Below are positions 34,668 to 44,900 of a stretch of DNA of 64,000 bases, in pieces; within the stretch, counting starts at the first letter, position 1, and each line of letters opens with the position of its first letter. Below the pieces are notes generated by a model. It did not search any database and had not been told where the DNA came from. It worked only from the letters and a program-made list of their open reading frames with translations. Source of the DNA: Streptomyces scopuliridis RB72 (GTDB lineage: Bacteria; Actinomycetota; Actinomycetes; Streptomycetales; Streptomycetaceae); the NCBI RefSeq assembly GCF_000718095.1, contig NZ_JOEI01000002.1, positions 310,001 through 374,000 of the forward strand, given 5' to 3'. The position numbers and the translations under genes are program-made.

Positions 34668-37600
34668 TCACCGGGCCCGCCGGCCGCGATGCGGTGTGCT
34701 GTCCAGGGCGTCGGCGACGATGTTCACCGATGCGCCGACGAGCAGTGTGTGGTGGGTTCCGGGAACGCTCAGGCTGTCCACGGCACCGGTGGTCAGCGCG
34801 GACCAGCCCCAGTCGGGGGCCGTCGCGAAGGGGTGGCCGGCGAACTCGCCGACCTGGCCGTCCCGGGCCCGCAGCACCGTGATGTCGGCGGCGACCGGGG
34901 ACGCGGTGTAGCGGTCGCAGCCCTCCACCACGGCCCGGAACACCGCGAAGGTGTCGGCCAGTTCCTCACGGTCCGGCCCGGTGTCGGCCGGGCCCCGCGC
35001 ACGGAGCGCATCGAGCGCGCGGCCGAGCCGGACGGACGCCGGGGGCCCCTCGGGCCCGGGCAGTTCCGCGGCGCCGGGGGCGTGCGGGTCGAAGCCGATG
35101 TCGAGGTCCTCAAGGAACCAGAGCAGCAGCTGCGTCTCGTCGGCGTTCGTGCGCGGTGCCACCGGCGCGGGCGAGTCGATCACCGCCAGCCGCTCGACCC
35201 GGTCGCCGCGCGCCTCCAGCAGCCGGACCACCTCGGCCGCGATCACGGCGCCCGAGGACCAACCGCCCAGCCGGTACGGGCCCTGCGGCCGGACCTCCGT
35301 CAGCGCCGCGACATAGAGGGCGGCCAGCTCCGGCACGCTGTCCACCGGCTCCTGGCCGATTGCGGGGCCGGGGGCCTGGAACGCGAAGAACGGCCGGTCT
35401 CGTGCTTCGGCCAGCGACCGGTAGCACAGCACGTTGCCGCCCGCCGGATGGACGAAGAACCAAGGCTCCTCGTCTCCGTCGGACGACCGCAGCTGGACCA
35501 GCGGCGTCCAGTCGCTCTGCCGGGTGTCGAGCCAGTCGGACAGTCCGGCGACGGTGGGGTGCTCCAGCAACGTGCCCATCGGGACGCGGTGTCCCAGCCG
35601 GCGGACGATCTGCCCGATCACCCGCAGCGCGGTGAAGGACTGCCCGCCCAGGTCGAAGAAGTCGTCGTGCACCCCGATCGGCTCGCGCGCCAGAACCGAC
35701 TGCCAGATCTCCACCAGCGTGCGCTCGGTGGCGTTCCTGGGTTCGGCGGGGAGGTGCCCGCCGTCGATGTCGGCCGGGCTCAGGGCCTCCAGGGCCTTGC
35801 GGTCCAGTTTGCCGTTCGAGGTCAGTGGTAGGCGTTCGAGCACGGCGACATGGCTGGGCACCATGTAGCCGACCAGCCGCTCGGCGAGCGCGGCCTGGAC
35901 CGCGGCCGGCACCGGCGCGGGGCAGCCCTCCTTGGCGGTCACGAAGGCCGCCAGCTGCTTACCGGAGTCGGTCCCTCGCGCCACGACAGCCGCCTGCCCG
36001 ATCTCCGGGAGGTCCAGCAGCGCGTGCTCGACCTCGCCGGGTTCGACGCGGAATCCCTGGATCTTCACCTGGAAGTCCATCCGGCCGAGGAACTCGATGT
36101 CCCCGCCGGGGAGACGGCGCCCGAGGTCTCCGGTGCGGTACAGCCGTTCGCCGGTGACCGGGTGGGACACGAAGGCGGACGCCGTCTTCTCCGCGTCGCC
36201 CAGGTATCCGAGGGCGACGCCCGCGCCGCCGATGAAGAGCTGTCCCGTGACCTGGTCCGGGACGTCGCGGCCGAGTTCGTCGAGGACGTGCCAGCTCTGG
36301 TTGGCGAGCGGTTTCCCGTAGGGGATGCTCGTCCAGTCGGGGTCGGTCCGGTCGATGGGGTAGCAGATGGACCAGATCGACGCCTCGGTGGCGCCGCCGA
36401 GGCTGATCACCCGGGCATTGGGCGCGATCGCGCGGATCCGGTCCGGAAGTCCGACGGGGATCCAGTCGCCGCTCAGCAGGACCGTGCGCAGCCCGGGGAA
36501 CCGCAGTCCCGCTCCCTCGGCCTCCTCGACGAAGAGCTGCATGAGGGCGGGCACGGAGTTCCAGACCGTGACCCCCCGCTCCCGGACGGTACGGGTCCAG
36601 GCGGCGGGGTCGGGCCGGCCGGGTTCGGCGAGTACGAGTGCGGCGCCGGCGTCCAGGGCGCCGAAGATGTCGTAGACCGACAGGTCGAACCAGAGCGAGG
36701 AGATGCCGAACAGGACGTCGTCCGAGGTCACGCCGAAGCGGCGGTTGATCTCGGTGACGGTGTTGAGCGGCCCGCGGTGGTCGAGCATCGCCCCCTTGGG
36801 GCGGCCCGTGGAGCCCGACGTGTAGATGACGTAGGCGAGGTCGCCCGGCTGCCGGGTCGTCTCCGGCGGCTCCCCCGCCGGGGCGGGGCCGGCCTCACCG
36901 GCCTCCGGTGCGTCGACGGCCAGCACGGGCACGCTCGTGAGCGCGGTGAGCGTGTCCAGCCGGGCCCGGCTGGTGAGGACGGCGGCGGCCCCGGTGTCCT
37001 GGAGCACGTAACGGAGCCGGTCCGGCGGCCAGCCGGGGTCGACCGGCACATAGGCGGCGCCGGCGGTCAGCACGCCCAGCACCGACGCGGTCTGCTCCCA
37101 TCCCGGCGGCGCGGCGACGGCGACCAGGGCGCCGGGCGCGACACCGGACTCACGGAGCGTCCGGGCGATCCGCTCGGCGCATCCCGCGAGGGCCTCGTAG
37201 GTAAGGGTGCGGCCCGCCGTGATGACGGCGGGGTGGCCGGGCCGGCGGGCCGTCTGCCGGGCGAGGGAGTCGTGCAGCAGCCCCGGGGGCACCGGCCCTG
37301 ACGGGGCGTTGAGTGCGGCGTGCCGGGCGCGCTGCGCGTCGGGGAGCGGGTCGAAGGCCCGCTGCTGCCATGCCTCGTCGCTCTCGGCGAGTTGCATGAC
37401 GATACTGCGGTAGCCCTCCTGCATGGCGTCGATGAGCCCCGGCGGGAACATGTCCTCGATGACGTCCCAGATGACCCACAGACTGCCGTCCCGCAGGTCC
37501 CAGAACTCGCAGTCGATGAGTGTCTGCGGAGTTTCGAGCAGGCTGTGCACAGGACGTTCGGCCGCTCCGACGAACAGCGCGCTGCCGACGGCGTACGGGC

Positions 37601-38879
37601 ATACGGCCTTGCCCGGTGTGCGGCGGTGCTGGTTGAGCGCCTGGAGCACCTTCACGCCGCTCCAGTAGACGTGTTCAACGTCGGAGAGGACCTGGGCCTG
37701 GAGACGGCGGACCCGGTCCTGGAAGCCCTCCTCGTGCCGCCAGTCGATCTCCAGCGGATACAGGGAGGCGAAGTTGCCGAACACCTCGCTCATCTGTGGG
37801 TGCAGTGGGAGCCGGTGGGTGATCATATTGTTGAGCAGGAAGTGGCGGGACCCGCTCCAGAACGCCAGGACCTCCGCGTGCACGCCGCACAGCACGTTGG
37901 TCGTGGTGAGGTTGCGTGAGGCGGACTTCTCCTTGAGCGACGCCCAGACGTCGGGAGGGAAGAGCAGCTCCCGGCGTTCCAGCCGGGAGCGCCGTCGCGG
38001 GTCGGCGCCGGCCGCGAGCGGTATCTCCGGTGCGGCGGGCCAGTCGGCGATCCGGTCGGTCCAGTACTTCTTCGACGCCCGGCCGAGCGGGGACTCCTCC
38101 AGCTCGGCCAGGGCGAGCACGCAGTCCCGGTAGCTGATCTCCAGTTCGGGCGGGGTCTCCCCGGGATTCTCGTAGCGCCGCAGCACGGCGCTGATGAACC
38201 GCAGGGTCGCCGGGGCGTCACTGAAGAGATTGTTGTTGTTGTAGTGGAGCTTGGCGGTATCGTCCGGCAGCAGGCTGACCCGCATGTCCACCCAGGGCCA
38301 GCGGTCGTGCACGGGCTCGCGGCGCTTCATCGAGTCGCGGACCCGTTCGATGTGCGCCTGTGCCCGGGCCGCATCCAGGTGCCGGACGTCGAACACCTCG
38401 ATACGGGCGGGACCCGGGTCACGGACCGTCTGGAGCCGCAGATCCTCCCGGACCACGACCAGATTCCGCCGCTGGTACTCCAGTTCCTGGTTGAGCGCCT
38501 TCTCCAGGCGCCCGGGGTCCGCCTCGGCGAGGTCGTACTCCATGTACTGGTGGGGCCGCACGTAGTACTCGAACCCCTCCCTGCCGCCCATGATGAACGA
38601 CATCTGAAGGTCCGACGGGGCGAACGGCTCGTAGAGGTGCTTCTCGTCCGGTGTGACGACGGGCAGCTCGGCCTCCTGCTCCCGGCGGGTCCGGGCGCCG
38701 TCGAGCCAGACGATGAGCTCCTGCTTGTGCCGGCCGATCCGCTCCCGGAGATCGCCGGTGAGCCCTCCCTTGGGGGCGATCACCTCGATCCGGTCCCCCG
38801 GTGCGAGCCGCAGTCTGATGCCGGCCATGGCGAGATCGTCGAGCAGGGCCGGGACCGAACGGGATCCGCTTTCAGGCAC
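34668..38879 (-). CDS. NRPS1: docking-Cy-like-A(Cys)-PCP-TE
   Basis: The 1403-aa module has an N-terminal TubC-type docking domain (residues about 8-60), a divergent cyclization-family domain (about 75-510), an adenylation domain (about 530-1000) and a PCP (LGGQSF). It ends in its own thioesterase (GGWSSG; GTHHTLL). Pocket residues D-L-Y-N-L-S-L-I-W predict cysteine. The cyclization motif reads NNLFSDAPA: first Asp is Asn and the following Ser is Ala, so it may only condense. GTG 38879 follows AAGGAG; GTG 38945 overlapping the PKS stop is the alternative. A terminal TE in a non-final module is unusual. Confidence 0.93.
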   Translation of the reverse strand: MPESGSRSVPALLDDLAMAGIRLRLAPGDRIEVIAPKGGLTGDLRERIGRHKQELIVWLDGARTRREQEAELPVVTPDEKHLYEPFAPSDLQMSFIMGGREGFEYYVRPHQYMEYDLAEADPGRLEKALNQELEYQRRNLVVVREDLRLQTVRDPGPARIEVFDVRHLDAARAQAHIERVRDSMKRREPVHDRWPWVDMRVSLLPDDTAKLHYNNNNLFSDAPATLRFISAVLRRYENPGETPPELEISYRDCVLALAELEESPLGRASKKYWTDRIADWPAAPEIPLAAGADPRRRSRLERRELLFPPDVWASLKEKSASRNLTTTNVLCGVHAEVLAFWSGSRHFLLNNMITHRLPLHPQMSEVFGNFASLYPLEIDWRHEEGFQDRVRRLQAQVLSDVEHVYWSGVKVLQALNQHRRTPGKAVCPYAVGSALFVGAAERPVHSLLETPQTLIDCEFWDLRDGSLWVIWDVIEDMFPPGLIDAMQEGYRSIVMQLAESDEAWQQRAFDPLPDAQRARHAALNAPSGPVPPGLLHDSLARQTARRPGHPAVITAGRTLTYEALAGCAERIARTLRESGVAPGALVAVAAPPGWEQTASVLGVLTAGAAYVPVDPGWPPDRLRYVLQDTGAAAVLTSRARLDTLTALTSVPVLAVDAPEAGEAGPAPAGEPPETTRQPGDLAYVIYTSGSTGRPKGAMLDHRGPLNTVTEINRRFGVTSDDVLFGISSLWFDLSVYDIFGALDAGAALVLAEPGRPDPAAWTRTVRERGVTVWNSVPALMQLFVEEAEGAGLRFPGLRTVLLSGDWIPVGLPDRIRAIAPNARVISLGGATEASIWSICYPIDRTDPDWTSIPYGKPLANQSWHVLDELGRDVPDQVTGQLFIGGAGVALGYLGDAEKTASAFVSHPVTGERLYRTGDLGRRLPGGDIEFLGRMDFQVKIQGFRVEPGEVEHALLDLPEIGQAAVVARGTDSGKQLAAFVTAKEGCPAPVPAAVQAALAERLVGYMVPSHVAVLERLPLTSNGKLDRKALEALSPADIDGGHLPAEPRNATERTLVEIWQSVLAREPIGVHDDFFDLGGQSFTALRVIGQIVRRLGHRVPMGTLLEHPTVAGLSDWLDTRQSDWTPLVQLRSSDGDEEPWFFVHPAGGNVLCYRSLAEARDRPFFAFQAPGPAIGQEPVDSVPELAALYVAALTEVRPQGPYRLGGWSSGAVIAAEVVRLLEARGDRVERLAVIDSPAPVAPRTNADETQLLLWFLEDLDIGFDPHAPGAAELPGPEGPPASVRLGRALDALRARGPADTGPDREELADTFAVFRAVVEGCDRYTASPVAADITVLRARDGQVGEFAGHPFATAPDWGWSALTTGAVDSLSVPGTHHTLLVGASVNIVADALDSTPHRGRRAR

Positions 38880-38941
38880 AGCGGTTTCTCCTTGTCCGCC
38901 AGTTGACGAGTCATAGGGCAGTCGAGGTGGGGCCGGGGCGG

Positions 38942-41900
38942 TCACAGCGTCAGCACCTCGGTCTCCGCGCCGTCGTCCAGCACGTCGTCGTCGGTGGCGA
39001 GCACGCTCATGGTCGTCAGCTGCCGACAGATCAGCCCGGCGATCTCCAGGGCCGTACCGCCCCCGAAGAGGTAGTCCGCCGACACGTCGGCGGAGAAGTC
39101 GGCGCGGAGCCGGTTGCGGAGCCGGATCGTGGTCAGTGAGTCGAAGCCCAGCTCGTTGAGGTGCCTGTACCGGAAGGTGGGGCGTATCGCGTCCCGCTCC
39201 TTCGCGGACATCCCGAGGAGCACGGCCACCACGTCCAGCAGCCGTTCGAGGGCGACCTCCTGTGCCTCCTCGGGCCGGGCGAGGACCAGTTCGGCCAGGC
39301 CGGGCCCGCTGTCGGCCCCCGTGCCCGCATCGGCGGCCGCCGACGGGCCGAGCGGCACGACATCGCCGAGCAGCGTGTCCGGAAGCCGCCGGACGCCGGC
39401 GGCCGCGTACCGCCGCCAGTCGATGGCGGCCAGCGCGACGTGTGCGGGACCGTCCGCGGGAACACGGTCGAGGGCATGCAGTGCCTCGTCGGCCGACATG
39501 CCGTGGATGCCCGATGCGGCGAACCGCTCCACGAGGCCTCCGTCGACCGCCATGCCCGTGTCCGCCCAGGTTCCCCAGCCCACGCTCAGGGCGGGCAGCC
39601 CCTGGTGCCGTCGGTGGCCGGCGAGCGCGTCCAGGAAGGTGTTGGCCATCAGATAGCCCGGCTGCCCGGTCAGGCCGATCAGCGCCCCCAGGGCCGAGTA
39701 GAGGACGAAGAAGTCGAGTTCGAGATCCTGGGTGCGGCGATGCAGATTCCAGGCACCCCTGACCTTTGGATCCATCACCTGGCTGAGCTGTGACCAGTCG
39801 GCCCGCTCCAGGACGCCCTCGGCGTTGATGCCGGCCGCGTGCACCACGCCGCGCAACGGCGGCAGTTCGGCGTGCGCATACGCCAGGACGCGCTCGGCAG
39901 CAGCTGTGTCCGCCACGTCGGCGGTCCGGAGTTCGATACGGACTCCACGCGCCCGCAGTGCCGCCACCTCAGGCGGCGTCTCGGCGGGCAGCGTACGGCC
40001 GACGAGCAGCAGGCACTCCGCTCCCTTGTCGGCCAGCCAGGCGGCGGTGGCCAGACCGAGGCCCCCCAGACCGCCGGTGATCAGATAGGTGGCGCCGCCA
40101 CGGACCGCCACCGGTTCCTGTGCGGCGGCTCGTGACGCTTCGTCGGCCGGTGCTCCGCCCTCTTCCCCATCGCGCAGGCGGGCCTCGTACCACTGTCCGT
40201 CGCGCACCGCGAGATGGCCCGAACCCCCGAGTGCCGACACCTCGTCGAGGATCTCCTCAGGGGCGGGCATCGGCTCCGCGGGTGCGAGGTCGATCTGTAC
40301 GCAGCTCAGGTCCGGGTACTCGGCGATGACCGACCGGGTCAGGGCGGTCAGGACGGACTGTGTGAGTTCCGGCGCCCGGCCGCCGACAGCAACGGCGTCG
40401 CCGTCCGGCACCGCCGCTCCCGCCGAGCAGATGACGATCTCGGGGCGCTCGGCCGCGAAGGCCCGCAAGAAGCCGGCGAGCAGCGTGGTGGTCCGGCGGG
40501 CCAGCCGGTAGGTGGCCTCGACGACGTCGTCGGCTCCGGCGTCGCCGGGCTCCGCGAGGAGGATCAGTCCGGCGACAGGCTGTCCCGTTCCGCCGCGTAC
40601 CGTGTCGAGCATCCGCCGCACGTCGCTGTCCGAGACAGCGTCCACATGGAACGCTCCGGAGTCCGCCCGCGGTGCGGCGGCGCCGGTGACCACGGCGACA
40701 GCCGTGACACCGAGCGCGGCCAGCCGGTCGCACCAGTCGGCGGTCGCCCCGGGGTCGGTTCCGCACACGAGCCAGGTGCCGACCCGCGCGCGTGGGGCGG
40801 CCGCGGTCCCCGGCCGGTCGGGCCGACGCTGCCAGGTCAGCGCATAGCGGCGGGGAGACGGGCTCGTCGCGGCACCGAGCATGGACCGAGGCACCGCGCG
40901 GAAGCGCAACCCCTCCACGGTGGCCAGGACTTCGCCGCTCTCCGTGGACACCTCCAGGTCGAGCGACACCTCCCCGGAGACCGTCGTCGCGCGCCGGCGG
41001 GCATGGCACTCGACCCGGGCCGGGAGCGGCGCGTAGACATCGATCCGGTCGACGGAGGCGGGTACGCGCAGCGTGTCGTCGTCGGCGGTGAATGCCACCA
41101 CCGTCTGGAAGCAGGCGTCGAGTACGACCGGGTGCAGCAGGTAGGTGTCCTGGTCCCGGGCGGCTTCGTCGGCGACGATCAGCGCGTGCGCCCGGTCTCC
41201 GTCGCGCCGGACGCGGCGCAGCGCGCGGTAGGCCGGCCCGTAGTCGAGGCCGATTCCCCGGAAGGCGTCGTACAGACGCCCGGTGGCCTCCTCGGTCATG
41301 TCCGCTGTCGGCCCCGGCCTGTCCACCGGGGCCGGGCGCGGCCGCTCACCGGGGCCGGCGCTCGCCACGGTGGCGTGCTCGGTCCAGCCTCCGTCGGATG
41401 CGTACGGGGCCTCGTGCCCGGGCTGCCTGCTGAGGCAGCGCACCCGGTGGGCGCGCTCGGTCGCCTCGGCCACGGCCTGCACGGTGAGCGCGGTTCCGTC
41501 GTCCGGGAACGCCAGGAACGCATTGAAGGTCACGTCCCGCAGCGTCCAGGCAGTGGGCTCGGGACGGGTCGCGGACCGTACGGCGGCCAGTGCCCACTCC
41601 AGCATCGCGCTGCCGGGCAGCACGGACCGTCCCGAGACGCGGTGCTCTCGGACGAACCAGGGCCGATCGGCGGAGAGCTCCTGGGAGAACCAGCGGTCGC
41701 CGGTGACGGCGAGATCGATGCCCGCGCCGAGCAGCGGATGGTCCAGGGATCCGCCCCGTCCGCCGGCCGGTCGGCGGACCGCGTCCGGGCCCTCCAGCCA
41801 GTAACGGCGGCGCTGGAAGGGGTACGTGGGCAGGTCGACCAGACCAGTCGCGGCGTCATGGCCGAGGCTGGGGCGAGCCACGGCGGTGTTGGCGACATGG

Positions 41901-44900
41901 GCCTCGGCGAGCGCCATCGCGAGCGTGCGTGCCTCCGGCCTCTCCCGCCGGAGCACAGCTGTCAGGGTCGGGGTGGGACCGGTGCCCGTGACGCAGTCCT
42001 CGACCAGCGCGGTGAGGGTGGCGTCGGGACCGAGTTCGAGGAAGGTGGTCACACCCTCGTCGAGCAGGCTGTTCACACCGTCCATGAACCTGACGGCGTG
42101 CCGGAGCTGGCGGGTCCAGTAGTCGGGGGAGCACAGCTCGCCGGCGGAGGCGGGCCTGCCCGTCAGGTTGGAGACGACGGGTATGCGGGGCGGGCTGAAA
42201 GCAACGGTCCCGGCCACGGCACGGAACTCGTCCAGGACACCGTCCATCATCATGGAGTGGAACGCGTGGCTCACGCGCAGGCGAGTGGTCCGCCGCCCCC
42301 GTGTCTTCCAGTAGGCGGCGACCTTCTCGACGGTCATGTCCTCCCCCGAGATCACCACGGATCGGGGTGAGTTCACGGCGGCGACGGTGGCGCTGCCGTC
42401 GAACTCGCCGAGGCAGCCGCGCATCTCCGCCTCGCTGATCTCGATCGCGACCATGCCACCGGAATCGGGGGCGGCCTCCATGAGCCGGGCGCGGGCGGCG
42501 ACAAGAACGCACGCGTCGGCGAGAGTCAGCACTCCGGCAGCGTGCGCGGCGCTGATCTCCCCCACCGAGTGACCGATGAGGAAGTCGGGAACGGGACCGA
42601 GGGACCGGACGAGCCGGTAGAGGGCGGTCTCCAGGGCGAACAAAGCGGGCTGGGCGTATGCCGTGCGATGGAGCAGCTCCGCCTCGTCGGATCCCGGAGA
42701 AGAGAACATCAGTTCACGCAGGGGACGGTCGAGATGCGCGTCGAAATGGCCGCAGACCTCATCCAGTGCCTCGGCGAAGACAGGGTAGGTGCGGTACAAC
42801 TCCGCGCCCATACCCGGGCGTTGTGCACCCTGCCCGGAGAACAGGAACGCTGTCCTGCCGCGTCCCGGGCCGGACTGGACCAACTGTGGGGCCGCTTCGC
42901 CCCGGGCGAGTGCTTCGAGTCCGGTGAGGAGTTCCGCCCGGTCCTCCCCCACCACCGTGGCCCGGTGATCGAACAACGCACGCGTCGTCGCCAACGACCA
43001 CCCCACATCCGCCGCCAACACCTCCGGCCGCTCCTCCAAAAACACCCGCAAACCCGCCGCCTGCGCCCGCAACGCCACATCCGAAACAGCCGACAAACAC
43101 CACACCACCGGCCCCAACCCACCAAACCCCGACCCCGACCCCGAGCCACCGGACACCGGCCCACCGGACACCCGCACCACACCACCAGACCCCGAACCCC
43201 GACCCCCCACCACACACTCCGGAGCCTCCTCCAAAATCACATGCGCATTCGTCCCACTAATACCGAACGCCGACACACCCGCACGCCGCCGCCCACCCGA
43301 ACCCGGCCACTCCACCAACTCCCCCGGAACCTCAACACTCCCCGAACCCCAATCCACATGCTCCGACAACACACCCGCATACAACGACCCAGGCACCAAA
43401 CCCGCCCGCATCCCCAACACCATCTTGATCACACCAGCCAACCCCGCAGCAGCCTGCGCATGACCAAAATTCGACTTCAACGACCCCAACAACAAAGGAC
43501 GCTCACGACCCACCCCATACGTCGCCAACAACGCACCCGCCTCAATCGGATCCCCCAACGCCGTCCCCGTCCCATGCCCCTCCACCACATCAACCCCCGA
43601 CGCCGAAACCCCCGCATCCCGCAACGCCGCCTCAATCACACGCACCTGCGCCCGACCACTCGGCGCCGTCAACCCATTACTCGCCCCATCCTGATTCACC
43701 GCAGAACCCACAACCACCCCCAACACCGGATGACCCAAACGCACCGCATCACTCAACCGCTCCAACACCAACGACGCAGCACCCTCACCCCACACCGTCC
43801 CATCAGCACCCGCACCAAACGCCTTACACCGACCATCCACCGCCAACCCACGCTGACGACTGAACTCCACAAACATCCCCGGACGCGGCATCACCGTCGC
43901 ACCCGCCGCCAACGCCAGATCACACTCACCCCGACGCAACGCCCCACACGCCAAATGCAACGCCACCAACGACGACGAACACGCCGTATCCACCGTCAAC
44001 GCCGGCCCCTCCAAACCCAACACATACGCAATACGACCCGACGCAACACTCACCGTATTACCCGTCAACAAAAAACCCTCAACCCCACCCGACGCCTCAT
44101 GCAAAAACGGACCATACCCACTATGAATAACCCCAGCAAAAACCCCCGTCCTACTCCCCCTCAACGACAAAGGATCAATACGCGCCCGCTCCACCGCCTC
44201 CCACGACGTCTCCAACAACAACCGCTGCTGAGGATCCATCGCCACCGCCTCACGCGGCGAAATACCAAAAAACCCCGCATCAAAATCCGCCACACCCCGA
44301 ACAAACCCACCACGCCGCACATACGACGTCCCCACATGATCCGGATCAGGATGAAAAAGACCCTCCACATCCCAACCACGATCAACCGGAAAACCAGAAA
44401 CCACATCCACCCCACCAGAAACCACACCCCACAAACCCTCCGGAGACACCACACCCCCCGGAAAACGACACCCCATACCCACCACCGCCACCGGCTCATG
44501 AACACGCTCCTCAACCTCACGAAGCCGCCGCTCAGCCCTATGAAGTTCAACCGTCCCCGTCAGCAGGGAGTGGAGATGCTCGACGACGGCGGCCGGGGTC
44601 GGGTGGTCGAACGTGAGGGTCGGCGAGAGACGCGTATCCAACTCGGCGCCGAGCCGGTCACGGAACTCCACCGCGCTCAGCGAGTCGAAGCCCAGTTCCT
44701 TGAAGCTGCGCGTGGTGACGACGGTGTCGTCGGTCCCGTAGCCCAGGACCATGCCGACCGTGTCCCGCACGAGGCTCATCAGCCGGCGGTGGTCCTGGAC
44801 ACCCTGCGTGCGGAGCGACGGGGAGGTCGCCGGGCCCGCGGGCGCCGGCACGGCCCCAGCGGGCGGAGCGGCTTCTGCCGCCCTCTCCAGCTCGGCCCCG

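Noticed and set aside
31009..34911. 1300-aa plus-strand open frame opposite NRPS2 and the GMC gene
   Set aside because: The minus strand encodes recognisable NRPS domains across the same span. The plus-strand translation has no family signatures.
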